Assembly: GCF_004137765.1 (NCBI RefSeq)
Contig: NZ_NOIS01000001.1
Span: 124,001 to 188,000 of the forward strand
Direction of reading: 5' to 3'
DNA: 64,000 nt
From: Rothia uropygialis
Lineage (GTDB): Bacteria; Actinomycetota; Actinomycetes; Actinomycetales; Micrococcaceae
In this document: one piece after another, positions 23,788 to 32,760 of the stretch
Numbering within the stretch: position 1 is the first letter of the stretch
Layout: each line of letters begins with the position of its first letter
Position numbers and translations under genes: made by a program
Notes under the pieces: model-generated
Told to the model about the DNA's origin: nothing
What the model saw: the letters and a program-made list of their open reading frames with translations, nothing else
Database searches by the model: none

Positions 23788-26058
23788 ATGACGAGCAGCA
23801 AGCCGAAGGCCGCCGGTAAGACCACCGCGCCACGGCGAGAGATACCGCAAGGAATCGCGCGTGGATTACACAGGCCGTGGTTGCTCGTGGTTCCGGGTAC
23901 GACCCTCGTATTCCTCGTCGTCTCGCTCATTCTTTCGGGCACCGCGGCCGGGACGGAGCTCAACGATCCCGGGCCTTTTGTCCGCTGGGCTCTGCCGGTG
24001 GCCGAAGCGATTCACAATGTCGCGATGGCGGCGACCATGGGTTCATTGCTGTTCACGGTCTTCTTCATCCCCCGCTACGCTGTCGACGCGACTCGACGCG
24101 GACGCCGAGGCTCCCGGCTCAAGCGCGCTGCCGATGCGGATGACGCCAGCGTCGAGGACCTGGCCAATGCGTCTGCAGACGAGGCCGAGGAGCTCCGGCA
24201 AGAGGAGGACAACAGCAAGGCCGAGTACCCGCCCTTCACCTCGGCGCTGAACTTCGGTGCGGTGGCCGCGATGACGTGGACCATCGCGGCAGTCGCTGTG
24301 CTCATCCTGTCCTATGCCGATGTCTCGGGAAGTTCCGTCGGCAGCGACAAAGCCTTTACAACGCAGTTGCTCAGCTACATGCAGAGCATCGCAGGTGGGC
24401 AGGAGCAAACGACGATCGTCGTGGTTGCGGCGGTCGTGACGACCTTGATCTTCGCCGTGCGCCAGCTGCTGGGTCTCTTGCTGACTTTCGGTGTGTCCAT
24501 GATCGCTTTGGTGGCGCTTGCCCTCAGCGGGCATTCCTCGGGCGGCGATGACCATATGGGCGCCGTCAACTCCCTGGGGCTTCACTTGTTGGGCGTGAGC
24601 CTCTGGTTCGGCGGCCTCGTGGTGCTTGCGTACTTGTCCCGTCAGCTCTCCGGACCCGAGGCCGGGACGGGCACCGTGCCCGAGAAGACCCGCGGGTCGC
24701 TCAGTGCAAACGCTCGACGGGCGCCGATAGCGGTCGCGGTCCTTCGACGATATTCCGCTGTCGCGCTGGTCGGCTTCGTCATGGTGTTGGTCTCAGGCAT
24801 CATCAATGCCGATATCCGCATTTTCGGTCTGTCGGACCTCGGTACCACCTACGGTGCCCTGATCGTGACCAAGGCAAGTTTGACCATTCTTCTGGGCATC
24901 GCCGGCGCCGCTCACCGGATGTATCTCCTCCCGCGCATCGAATCCGGTGCCGTCAGCGCATTCCGGGGCATTTGGCAGGTCATCCTGGCGGAGCTGATCA
25001 TTATGGGCACCGTCTCCGGCGTGGCAGTGACCCTTTCCCGAACGGCCCCGCCGGTTCCCGAAGAGCTGAAGCCGGATGCCTCCCCGGCCCGCATCATCAC
25101 GTGGTACGAGATGCCAGCGGAGCCGACGACCGCTTCCTGGTTCACGACGTGGCGCTGGGACTGGTTGTGGGTCGCCATTGCCGTTCTTGCTCTCTGGTTC
25201 TATATTTGGGCGTTCTTCAAGGTCCGGGCCAGAGGTGGGACCTGGAACCCCTTGCGGTTGTTCTCGTGGGTCCTGGGGCTCGCTTTCCTGACATTCGCGA
25301 CCTCGGGGTCCCTGACCGTATACGCGAGGGTCCTCTTCTCGGCGCATATGGTCGAGCACATGCTCCTGACCATGATCATTCCAATTTTCTTGGTCTTGGG
25401 GGCACCAGTAACGTTATTGCTCCGAGCCTTGGAGCCGCGACAGGACGGTACGCGGGGCCCCCGCGAGTGGATATTGCGATTCACACATTCCACCTGGGCA
25501 AAAATCGTCACGAACCCGATCGTCGCCGGTGTCAACTTCGCAGGATCGATCGTGATCTTCTATTTCACCCCGCTGTTCGGTGTAGCGTTGCGTTTCCACG
25601 TGGGGCACGAGTTCATGATGGTTCATTTCCTGTTGACCGGTTACATGTTCTTGCTGGTTCTGATCGGCATCGATCCCATTCCTCGACGTCCTCAATATGC
25701 GCTTCGTTTGGTTGTTCTCATCGCGACCCTGGGTTACCACGCATTCGTCGGAATTGCCCTGATGAGCTCCAATGCCCTTTTGCAGGCCTCCTGGTTCGGA
25801 AACCTCGGACGTCCGTGGGGGCTGTCGGCCATCGCTGACCAGAAATTGGGCGGATCCATCATGTGGGGGATGGGAGAGATCCCGACCATGATGATTGCGG
25901 TCGTCGTCGGCGTGCAATGGTCTATTGCCGACGGACGCCTGGCGAAGAGGCTCGATCGCCAGGCGGATCGCGATGGTGACGCCGAGTTGGAGGCGTACAA
26001 CGAGATGTTCGAAAAGCTCAACGAAGGCATCGATTCGCGCCCGGGGGAGCGGCGGTAA
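23788..26058 (+). CDS. CopD - CtaG fusion membrane protein
   Basis: A 756-residue protein with about sixteen hydrophobic segments. The N-terminal half carries a CopD-type copper-import domain (HSSGGDDHMGAVNSLGLHLLGVSLWFGG-like region near 250-275, given here by its His and Trp residues). The C-terminal half (about 480-720) is a caa3-type CtaG oxidase-assembly domain, with SAHMVEHMLL and RFHVGHEFMMVHFLLTG. This fusion is known in actinobacteria and links copper uptake to CuB insertion. A charged loop at about 100-140 separates helices. ATG 23788 follows GAGG. Confidence 0.88.
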   Translation: MTSSKPKAAGKTTAPRREIPQGIARGLHRPWLLVVPGTTLVFLVVSLILSGTAAGTELNDPGPFVRWALPVAEAIHNVAMAATMGSLLFTVFFIPRYAVDATRRGRRGSRLKRAADADDASVEDLANASADEAEELRQEEDNSKAEYPPFTSALNFGAVAAMTWTIAAVAVLILSYADVSGSSVGSDKAFTTQLLSYMQSIAGGQEQTTIVVVAAVVTTLIFAVRQLLGLLLTFGVSMIALVALALSGHSSGGDDHMGAVNSLGLHLLGVSLWFGGLVVLAYLSRQLSGPEAGTGTVPEKTRGSLSANARRAPIAVAVLRRYSAVALVGFVMVLVSGIINADIRIFGLSDLGTTYGALIVTKASLTILLGIAGAAHRMYLLPRIESGAVSAFRGIWQVILAELIIMGTVSGVAVTLSRTAPPVPEELKPDASPARIITWYEMPAEPTTASWFTTWRWDWLWVAIAVLALWFYIWAFFKVRARGGTWNPLRLFSWVLGLAFLTFATSGSLTVYARVLFSAHMVEHMLLTMIIPIFLVLGAPVTLLLRALEPRQDGTRGPREWILRFTHSTWAKIVTNPIVAGVNFAGSIVIFYFTPLFGVALRFHVGHEFMMVHFLLTGYMFLLVLIGIDPIPRRPQYALRLVVLIATLGYHAFVGIALMSSNALLQASWFGNLGRPWGLSAIADQKLGGSIMWGMGEIPTMMIAVVVGVQWSIADGRLAKRLDRQADRDGDAELEAYNEMFEKLNEGIDSRPGERR

Positions 26059-26226
26059 CTGTCTTCCACCATGGCGGCGTACATCGCTGAAATATGACGC
26101 CCATCCACCGTCGCATGACGTTGCTACGAAACAGGGAACATCCGCGCCCTGCGGCTTGTTACCCTTCTGCAAGCACCCACGAACAGTCCAGAACGAACCG
26201 TGGAAGATTCCAGGAAAGAGGATCCG

Positions 26227-28161
26227 ATGGTTGAACGCGCGCCCCGAGTACGTGCCTCCGAATTGACCGGCCGAAATTGGCTGAATACGGGAGGGAAAGA
26301 CCTGAATTGGTCGGATCTGCGCGGCAAGATTGTCGTTCTGGATTTCTGGTCCTTTTGCTGCATCAATTGCCTGCATGTTCTGGACGAGCTGCGGCCCTTG
26401 GAAGAGGAGTTCTCTGACATCCTCGTGACGGTGGGCGTCCATTCTCCGAAGTTCGAGCACGAAGCGGACCCGGAGGCCCTGGCCGCGGCCGTGGACCGGT
26501 ATGACATTCAGCATCCGGTATTGGACGACCCCGAGCTAGGCACGTGGCAGGCCTACACGGCCCGAGCATGGCCGACCCTCGTCGTCGTGGACCCGGAGGG
26601 GTACATCGTCGCTCACCTCTCGGGCGAGGGGCACGTCCAAGGGCTCGTTTCCCTGGTTCACGAGCTGGCTCAGGAACACGAGGCCAAAGGGACTCTGCAC
26701 CGGGGGAGCGGCCCCTATGTGCCTCGCCCCAAATCGGAAGGGATCCTTTCCTTCCCCGGCAAGATCAATGCTCTTCCTGCCGAACTGCGCGCGCGGGAAG
26801 CTCAGGGACAGACATACCTTGTTACGGATACCGGCCGACACCGCGTCGTCGAGCTGGATGCGTCGTTGGAAAAGGTGCTCCGGACGTGGGGAGGCAACGC
26901 CAAAGGGTATCAGGACGGTTCGGCCGACGACGCCCGCTTCAATGAGCCGCAGGGCCTGGCGATCGTGCCGGAAGAGTTGCGAGACCAGGTCGGGTACGAC
27001 GTCGTCGTTGCGGACTCCGTCAACCACCGCCTTCGTGGTGTTCGGCTGGACGATGGGGAAGTCACCACGGTGGCCGGCAACGGTGTGCAGCGGTTGCTCG
27101 ATGCTGAGGGTGCGCGCACGGGGGACCCCAACTTCATCGATCCCGAGGCCGACCCCCAATCCGTCTCATTGTCTTCGCCGTGGGACCTCGTATGGTCCGA
27201 GGCCAGCGAGTCATTCATCGTTGCAATGGCCGGTACGCACCAAATCTTTTCCTTTGACCCCGTGTCCGGCATGGTCCAGGTTCTGGCGGGAACGGGAGCG
27301 GAAGGCCTGCTCGACGGTAGTGCTGCGGAAGCATGGTTCGCCCAGTCCTCGGGCCTGGCACAGGCGGAGGACGGAACCATTTGGGTTGCCGATTCGGAGA
27401 CCTCGGCCCTGAGAAAAATTTCATTCCAGGACAACGGTCCGGTGGTCACCACGGCGGTCGGCCAAGGCCTGTTTGACTTCGGATTCCGCGACGGTTCCTC
27501 CGCAGAAGGCCGGTTGCAGCATTGCCTGGGTGTCGCGGTTCTGCCCGACCAGTCAGTAGCAATCGCGGACACGTACAACGGTGCCGTGCGGCGGTGGGAT
27601 CCTGTGACGGCCGAGTTGACCACCCTGGCCCGTGATCTGGCCGAGCCGTCGGACGTTCTGCTCGAAGACAGAGGGGAAGGTCAAGAGCCTCTTCTCCTCG
27701 TGGTCGAGGCGAATGCTCACCAGGTAGTCCGCTTGCCAATCCCCAAGGAAGCCCAGCGGGTTGACGAGGGAGCTTCCCAGACGCAACGGCCGCCGTCTCT
27801 TCTGGCGGGAGGGACCCTGGAGATCGTCTCGCGGTTCTCGGCTCCCACGGGCCAGAAACTAGATGACCGTTGGGGCGATCCCACACAGTTGAAGATCTCG
27901 GCCACCCCGCCCGAATTCATCACAGAAGGCTCAGGTGCACAGCAAGGACTGGCTCGGACGTTGACGTTGAATCCGGAGATTACTGACGCCGTCCTCCACG
28001 TCACGGCTCGGGCCGCAGCCTGCGATGGTGAGCCTGGCGGTGAGATCCCGGATCACGCCGCATGTCACCTCTATCAACAGGATTGGGGCATCCCGGTTCG
28101 GGTCACGGGCGACGAAAAGGATGAGCGCATCATGACGCTGGACCTGCGGGGAGTCAATTGA
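26227..28161 (+). CDS. Thioredoxin-like / NHL-repeat protein (NHLRC2 type)
   Basis: A 644-residue protein. The first 150 residues form a thioredoxin-like fold with WSFCCINC (Cys45 and Cys48 as the CxxC pair, Cys44 extra). From about 175 to 500 NHL-type beta-propeller repeats follow (for example GLAIVPEELRDQVGYDVVVADS, described here by its GxAxxP and VVADS blocks). The C-terminal 120 residues form a separate domain. No signal peptide is seen, so it should act in the cytoplasm. The biochemical role of the family is poorly known; a redox function is likely. GGAAAGAGG lies ahead of ATG 26227. Confidence 0.82.
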   Translation: MVERAPRVRASELTGRNWLNTGGKDLNWSDLRGKIVVLDFWSFCCINCLHVLDELRPLEEEFSDILVTVGVHSPKFEHEADPEALAAAVDRYDIQHPVLDDPELGTWQAYTARAWPTLVVVDPEGYIVAHLSGEGHVQGLVSLVHELAQEHEAKGTLHRGSGPYVPRPKSEGILSFPGKINALPAELRAREAQGQTYLVTDTGRHRVVELDASLEKVLRTWGGNAKGYQDGSADDARFNEPQGLAIVPEELRDQVGYDVVVADSVNHRLRGVRLDDGEVTTVAGNGVQRLLDAEGARTGDPNFIDPEADPQSVSLSSPWDLVWSEASESFIVAMAGTHQIFSFDPVSGMVQVLAGTGAEGLLDGSAAEAWFAQSSGLAQAEDGTIWVADSETSALRKISFQDNGPVVTTAVGQGLFDFGFRDGSSAEGRLQHCLGVAVLPDQSVAIADTYNGAVRRWDPVTAELTTLARDLAEPSDVLLEDRGEGQEPLLLVVEANAHQVVRLPIPKEAQRVDEGASQTQRPPSLLAGGTLEIVSRFSAPTGQKLDDRWGDPTQLKISATPPEFITEGSGAQQGLARTLTLNPEITDAVLHVTARAAACDGEPGGEIPDHAACHLYQQDWGIPVRVTGDEKDERIMTLDLRGVN

Positions 28162-28182
28162 CAGCAGCCGCCCGGGCGGTTC

Positions 28183-29175
28183 CTATTTGGTTTTGACGGT
28201 GACCTGATCACCGTTGACCTGCAAACCGGCGTTCAGCTGGAAAGGAATGGTCTTCTTGACGGTGCTGACTTTTCCCGTGAAGAGGTCGAGTGACTGAAAC
28301 TCTATTTGGGCTTTTCCCTTAGGGTTTGAAAGTTTCCATTGGCCATCCCTGTCGATCGTTGCCGAAGAGTTCGGATATTCGAGGATGCTCCAGTGCACGT
28401 CTCCTTGGACGCGCCCCCGGAAGTCGTACTCGAAAGGACAGCCTTTCGGGTACAGCGCATCCTGCTCGGCGCACGCGTCGAGTTTCTCGGATACTTGGGA
28501 TTTGATCGAGTCCTGGGCATGTCGACTCGGTGCCGGTTTCAGCGACAGGACCGGTTTTTGCGATACGTCCTTGACCGAATCCGAATTGGTCACTGTCGTG
28601 GTGGTTTCCGGTGCTTCCAAAAGCGAGGAGGAGTATTCGGCCGTGTAGACACCGGGGTAGAAGACCGAGAATTTCTCGTCGCTTCCCGGCACACCGACCT
28701 TTTGACGGTTGACCGTTGCCGTCTCGACGCTGGGAGCGGAGACCTCAACTGTGGGAAGGGTCGTCGAGTCGATGGCCCAGTCCTCGAGGAAACCGGCGTG
28801 GACGCCGGTCCGGTGGACGGGGAAATCGGTGTTCGACGTCGTTCCGTTGAGTTGATAGGTCACGGTGATCACGGCGGAGTCGCCGGATGTCTGCCGTACG
28901 GTGTAGTCGACATGGTCAAGGGTCTTGGTTGCTTCCGAGAGAGGCCGCCCGTCCAGCATGGCAGCATTCGAATCGGGAACTTCCGCGTCCAGCAGAGCCA
29001 TGGCCTTGCCTCCGTCCCCGTTCTGGATGGCCTGGATGTAGTCCCGAACCGGTGCGGTGGGGCCGAAGGCGTACTGGGCGATCAACGCCATCGTGGCCAC
29101 CGCGAGAGCTACCGCGACGAGCAATCCGACGCAAAAGGTGGCAAGTGCGCGTGCTACGGGGGATCGGGGAAACAT
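28183..29175 (-). CDS. Hypothetical single-pass exported protein
   Basis: A 330-residue protein with one transmembrane helix near 10-35 and a long extracytoplasmic part. The outside part starts with an NTF2-like segment (GPTAPVRDYIQAIQNGDGGKAMALLDAE), followed by beta-rich sequence with two cysteines flanking ALYPKG. ATG 29175 is chosen because TATGCT lies 7 bases upstream, the leaderless pattern seen in several neighbours; an ATG at 29217 in frame is possible but would leave only 17 bases to the divergent gene. No enzyme motif is visible. Confidence 0.65.
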   Translation of the reverse strand: MFPRSPVARALATFCVGLLVAVALAVATMALIAQYAFGPTAPVRDYIQAIQNGDGGKAMALLDAEVPDSNAAMLDGRPLSEATKTLDHVDYTVRQTSGDSAVITVTYQLNGTTSNTDFPVHRTGVHAGFLEDWAIDSTTLPTVEVSAPSVETATVNRQKVGVPGSDEKFSVFYPGVYTAEYSSSLLEAPETTTTVTNSDSVKDVSQKPVLSLKPAPSRHAQDSIKSQVSEKLDACAEQDALYPKGCPFEYDFRGRVQGDVHWSILEYPNSSATIDRDGQWKLSNPKGKAQIEFQSLDLFTGKVSTVKKTIPFQLNAGLQVNGDQVTVKTK

Positions 29176-29182
29176 GAGTACC

Positions 29183-29188
29183 AGCATA
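29183..29188 (-). promoter_or_regulatory. -10 element for a leaderless transcript
   Basis: TATGCT on the minus strand ends 7 bases before ATG 29175. The spacing would place transcription start at or next to the start codon. No ribosome binding site is present. Confidence 0.45.
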
Positions 29189-29221
29189 TCGGCGATGAAA
29201 ACTCGACGGATGCGCATCGAA

Positions 29222-29227
29222 TAGGCT
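29222..29227 (+). promoter_or_regulatory. -10 element for a leaderless transcript
   Basis: TAGGCT ends 7 bases before ATG 29235, and no Shine-Dalgarno sequence is present between them. Translation would begin at the mRNA 5' end. Confidence 0.5.
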
Positions 29228-29234
29228 TGTAAGC

Positions 29235-29942
29235 ATGGCAGAAAATCTAAGGGATGTTCCCGCCAAATACGGCGCGCTCCAAGAGGGGTTCTACCCGCGC
29301 ATTAACTCCTACGGTCGCCGTATCCTGTCTGTCCTCCCGACGATCCTTCTCGCGATTGCACTGCTCGCAATTCTGTACTTCAAACGTCCGGCGGCGGCAT
29401 TCGTGATCGTGGTGCTCGTCATGGAGCTGTTGGCAGCCACGGCTGTTTACTCGATCTTGAAGCCTGCCGTGGCCGTGGTGACGGACACGCATATTCTCAG
29501 AGGCCGGTTGATCGGCTGGAAAGCCGTCCCGCGGAACAGCGTGGAACATACTGTGTTCGTGGAGAAACTGAAGCCCAAAGCAGCCTTGAGAGCCAGTGAA
29601 GGAACCTGGGCCCGACTGAGGTACCGGGGAATTCCAGGTCTGTGGTTCATCGACTCCCGAGGGAAGTCACTGATGCGCTTCGACGGGCGTGTATGGGATA
29701 CCAAAACCCTCCGCAAACTCTCGGGCAAGATCACACCGCAAACAACCATGTACAGCTCGATCAACGTCACAGAACTCGCCACCGAACACAAGGGCCTCGT
29801 GAGTTGGACCGAATTGCATCCCGCGTTCCGGTCGACGGTGATCGCCATACTGGGGCTCGTCTTCCTTGCGCTGATCCTCGTTCTGGGCATTTGGCCCGAG
29901 TTCCTGGGCGCTCATGAGGGCCTGACGCACGGGGCAGATTAG
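29235..29942 (+). CDS. Hypothetical membrane protein with PH-like domain
   Basis: A 235-residue protein. Two adjacent helices (about 30-50 and 52-75) are followed by a cytoplasmic beta-rich segment resembling bacterial PH (YdbT-like) domains, with TDTHILRGRLIGWKAVP near its start. A last helix lies near 203-222. These features fit the small bacterial membrane-PH proteins of unknown role. It is divergent from the preceding gene and 9 bases upstream of a methyltransferase. Confidence 0.65.
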   Translation: MAENLRDVPAKYGALQEGFYPRINSYGRRILSVLPTILLAIALLAILYFKRPAAAFVIVVLVMELLAATAVYSILKPAVAVVTDTHILRGRLIGWKAVPRNSVEHTVFVEKLKPKAALRASEGTWARLRYRGIPGLWFIDSRGKSLMRFDGRVWDTKTLRKLSGKITPQTTMYSSINVTELATEHKGLVSWTELHPAFRSTVIAILGLVFLALILVLGIWPEFLGAHEGLTHGAD

Positions 29943-29945
29943 ACT
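29940..29945 (+). promoter_or_regulatory. -10 element for a leaderless transcript
   Basis: TAGACT overlaps the stop of the upstream gene and ends 6 bases before ATG 29952. No ribosome binding site lies between. The methyltransferase may therefore have its own leaderless mRNA. Confidence 0.5.
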
Positions 29946-29951
29946 CTTCAT

Positions 29952-30605
29952 ATGCGTGAACCGTCATTGTGGGAGATCCAGAAACGAAAGAATCCGGGGC
30001 ATTCCCGGTGGTACATAGAGCGATTTGAGACCATGCGGGCCAATGGCGCGGACTTGGACGGCGAGGCTCGTACCATCGACGCGCTGACGCATCGAAGCTC
30101 CACGATCCTCGACGCAGGGTGCGGTCCGGGACGCGTGGGTGGGGAACTGGCCCGGCGCGGGCATCAGGTGGTCGGGGTCGATGTTGATCCCGAACTCGTG
30201 GAACAAGCGAATCGTGATCATCCTTCGGCGACTTGGCTGACGGGTGATCTCGCGGAACTGGGAACGGTCCTTCCGGCGGAGTCTTTGGGCACGTTCGACG
30301 TGATTGTCTGTGCCGGAAACGTCATGACTTTCCTGGCGCCGTCAACACGTCGTGCAGTCCTCGAAGGATTTCGAACCGTGCTGACCCCCGGGGGACGGGC
30401 CGCGATCGGCTTCGGAGGCGGCCGCGGTTACGCGTTCGAAGACTATTTTTCCGATGCCGAAGCTGCCGGCCTCGAACCCAGTTTGACTCTGGGAACCTGG
30501 GATTTGGAGCCCTTCGACCAGGAGTCGAACTTCCTGGTGTCGATTCTTCGCAAACCCGTGAATCCAGCCAACGTCCAGGGCCAACGAACTAGTCTGCTCG
30601 GCTAG
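29952..30605 (+). CDS. SAM-dependent methyltransferase, class I
   Basis: A 217-residue methyltransferase. Motif I is ILDAGCGPGRVGGELARRG (near 51-69), with the acidic end of beta-2 in VVGVDVDPE. Motif II is DVIVCAGNVM and post-motif II is LTPGGRAAIGFGGG. The substrate is unknown; such proteins act on small molecules or tRNA. Likely leaderless start. It is followed by a strong hairpin before the tRNA gene on the other strand. Confidence 0.8.
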   Translation: MREPSLWEIQKRKNPGHSRWYIERFETMRANGADLDGEARTIDALTHRSSTILDAGCGPGRVGGELARRGHQVVGVDVDPELVEQANRDHPSATWLTGDLAELGTVLPAESLGTFDVIVCAGNVMTFLAPSTRRAVLEGFRTVLTPGGRAAIGFGGGRGYAFEDYFSDAEAAGLEPSLTLGTWDLEPFDQESNFLVSILRKPVNPANVQGQRTSLLG

Positions 30606-30643
30606 GCCCACGCATTCGCCGATCGGTTTCGGGCCATACGAAG

Positions 30644-30675
30644 AATGGGCCGCGGAAGAAAATCCGCGGCCCATT
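30644..30675. terminator. Bidirectional terminator between methyltransferase and tRNA-Gly
   Basis: Perfect 13-base arms (30644-30656 and 30663-30675) around AGAAAA. It lies 38 bases after the methyltransferase stop and 11 bases beyond the tRNA 3' end on the other strand, so it can stop both. Confidence 0.75.
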
Positions 30676-30686
30676 GCCATGTGTTG

Positions 30687-30760
30687 TGGAGCGGCTGACG
30701 GGAATCGAACCCGCGTATCAGGCTTGGGAAGCGTGCGCTCTACCATTGAGCTACAGCCGC
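30687..30760 (-). tRNA. tRNA-Gly, anticodon CCC
   Basis: On the minus strand GCGGCTG pairs with CAGCCGC as the acceptor stem, with U73 and an encoded CCA. The D arm is GCTC/GAGC and the T loop is TTCGATT. The anticodon loop TTCCCAA gives CCC, which reads GGG. The anticodon stem (CACGC with GCCTG) has a C-C mismatch in its middle pair (29-41). Confidence 0.9.
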
Positions 30761-30843
30761 AAAGTCCATCAAGGACCAGCAGCCATCCTAGCGCATCGTC
30801 CGAATCGGTGCGAACCGGTATCAGGAGTTTGTCGAGGATGTCT

Positions 30844-30849
30844 TATTCT
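30844..30849 (+). promoter_or_regulatory. -10 element for leaderless dcd mRNA
   Basis: TATTCT ends 6 bases before the GTG start of dcd. No ribosome binding site is present. Confidence 0.5.
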
Positions 30850-30855
30850 TAAAGC

Positions 30856-31440
30856 GTGCTGATCTCAGACCACGACATTCGCCAGGACATTGAGCGCGGA
30901 CGCATACAGCTGGATCCTTACGATCCTTCGATGATGCAGCCGGCAAGCATCGACGTTCGCTTGGACAGGTACTTCAGGCTCTTCGACAACCACAAGTACC
31001 CATACATCGACCCTCGGGAGGACCAACCCGAGCTGACTCGTTTGATCGAGACCAAACCGGGGGAACCGTTCATTCTGCACCCCGGAGAATTCGTTCTCGG
31101 CTCTACCTACGAGCAGGTCACTTTGCCCGAGGATGTCGCGGCCCGCCTGGAAGGGAAATCCTCTTTGGGGCGTCTCGGGTTGCTGACCCACTCGACCGCC
31201 GGATTCATCGACCCCGGATTCTCGGGGCATGTGACGCTCGAGCTGTCCAACATGGCCACGTTGCCGATCCTGTTGTGGCCTGGATCCAAGGTCGGTCAGC
31301 TGTGCTTTTTCCGGTTGAGCTCGCCGACGGACTACCCGTACGGTTCCGGGGCCTATGGGAACCGCTACCAAGGCCAACGGGGGCCGACAGCATCACGCAG
31401 CTACCAGAATTTCCACACCACCGACGTTTTCGGGAGTTAG
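30856..31440 (+). CDS. dcd: dCTP deaminase (probably bifunctional with dUTPase activity)
   Basis: A 194-residue trimeric deaminase of the dUTPase fold. The core [25 protein letters not shown] is diagnostic, and the catalytic glutamate lies in GHVTLELSN. Actinobacterial Dcd enzymes (studied in Mycobacterium tuberculosis) convert dCTP to dUMP directly, combining deaminase and dUTPase; the same is likely here. GTG start at 30856, apparently leaderless. The next gene starts 9 bases downstream, so the HprK-like unit may share this promoter. Confidence 0.93.
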   Translation: MLISDHDIRQDIERGRIQLDPYDPSMMQPASIDVRLDRYFRLFDNHKYPYIDPREDQPELTRLIETKPGEPFILHPGEFVLGSTYEQVTLPEDVAARLEGKSSLGRLGLLTHSTAGFIDPGFSGHVTLELSNMATLPILLWPGSKVGQLCFFRLSSPTDYPYGSGAYGNRYQGQRGPTASRSYQNFHTTDVFGS

Positions 31441-31449
31441 AAACAGACT

Positions 31450-32760
31450 ATGACCGAGACCCTTGTGTTTACCATGAGGGCTATGGGGGCGGTCGTCGAC
31501 GTTTTCGCTCAATCCGATGTGTCCAGTCGATTCATCGATTCCTTGGTCGCATCCTGGGCGGACTGCAAACCGCAACGCGCCTCTTCGCCCACGTCCGACC
31601 CCATGCCGGGCCACGTGACCATCGCTCTGGTCACGGAGGACCGTCCTTTCCACCAGCTGTCCGAAGCGGCTGGGGAGCCTATTTCGGCAGTTGTGGTCAG
31701 TGACGCTGATATTGCCACCGCCGCCCAGGAATTCACCTCAGCGGTGACGCTCGCTCTGATTCGGCATCACGTCGTGAAATTACATCTTTTTCATTCCGCG
31801 TCGTTGATGAACCCGGAAACCGGCGAAGTCGTCGCACTCGTAGGGCCTTCTGGACGAGGCAAGACTACGGCAGCCCGGGTACTTGCCCGGACCGGCTGGG
31901 TTTATCTGAGCGATGAGACCTGCGCGATCGACCCGAATACCCTAAGAGTCGTTCCGTATCTCAAACCGCTTTCAATCATTCAGCGGTCCGGCGAGCCCAA
32001 AGCGCAGATCGCCGCTTCGGAGCTGGGCCTGCGCACCGTGGGGAGGGCTGGGGGTCCCGAGCCCAGGCTCGCGCACATCGTCATTCTGCGGCGCGGAGGC
32101 GAGCTGTCCGCGGCAAACAGTAACTTCGAGTCGGGCAGTAGCGGCGAGCATCCGGAATCCGCTCAAGGTGTCAGTAACATGCCGTTGCTGAACGGGTTGC
32201 AGGCTCTGGCGGAACAGTCCTCCGGACTGGCCCGTACGCCTGATGGTCTTCGCGGCCTTGCGCTTCTGGCCGACCGAGTCGGTGGCATCAGAGTCGTGGA
32301 TTATCGGGAGGCGTCCGACCTGCCCGATCTGCTGTCCGAGCTCGCGAATCAGTCCCCTGCCGAGGAGGAGTGGAGATACTTTCCTCCGGCGGAGCCGTAT
32401 TGGGATATGCCGGATACGCAACCTCCCGAGATCAGACCCGAGACCATCGGTCCGGTCGAAAATTCGGGTTCTTTCGCCCGGAACAGTCATGTTTGCGGTA
32501 TCGGTACGGACGACGGAGCCCTGCTGATGCACGTGAACCGAACCGTCATTTACACGAGGCCCGCTGCAGACCTTTGGATTGAGGCAGGGCGTGGAAAAAC
32601 GCGGCAAGAGCTCGAGAACAAACTGTCCGAAATGTACGGTCCTCCTCCGGAAGGCGTCTTCAGCCGGCTCCTTTCGGAGATCGCCAACGACAACACCATT
32701 ATTCGAGTCGATGCGCGAGGGCGTACGGCTCCGTACATCGAATCGGAGAAATCAGTATGA
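31450..32760 (+). CDS. HPr-kinase-like P-loop ATPase with C-terminal PqqD-like domain
   Basis: A 436-residue protein. The centre resembles the HprK kinase core: a P-loop at 132-140 (VGPSGRGKTT) followed by WVYLSDETCAID, where the acidic DE matches the Walker B region of HprK-like proteins. The N-terminal 110 residues are a separate domain. The C-terminus (about 350-425, GALLMHVNRTVIYTRPAADLW onward) has the PqqD-like fold pattern. Such HprK and PqqD parts occur in lasso-peptide and other RiPP clusters, where PqqD-like domains bind leader peptides. The next gene overlaps by 4 bases (ATGA). No precursor peptide is seen beside it. Function unknown. Confidence 0.65.
   Translation: MTETLVFTMRAMGAVVDVFAQSDVSSRFIDSLVASWADCKPQRASSPTSDPMPGHVTIALVTEDRPFHQLSEAAGEPISAVVVSDADIATAAQEFTSAVTLALIRHHVVKLHLFHSASLMNPETGEVVALVGPSGRGKTTAARVLARTGWVYLSDETCAIDPNTLRVVPYLKPLSIIQRSGEPKAQIAASELGLRTVGRAGGPEPRLAHIVILRRGGELSAANSNFESGSSGEHPESAQGVSNMPLLNGLQALAEQSSGLARTPDGLRGLALLADRVGGIRVVDYREASDLPDLLSELANQSPAEEEWRYFPPAEPYWDMPDTQPPEIRPETIGPVENSGSFARNSHVCGIGTDDGALLMHVNRTVIYTRPAADLWIEAGRGKTRQELENKLSEMYGPPPEGVFSRLLSEIANDNTIIRVDARGRTAPYIESEKSV

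Noticed and set aside
25414-26514. 366-codon antisense frame across the CopD-CtaG / NHL junction
   Set aside because: It spans two clear genes of the other strand, is rich in His/Arg/Gln and has no recognisable domain.
30674-30862. Small plus-strand frame reading ERLTGIEPAYQAWEACALPLSYSRK
   Set aside because: This is the familiar false protein made by translating the antisense of a tRNA gene.
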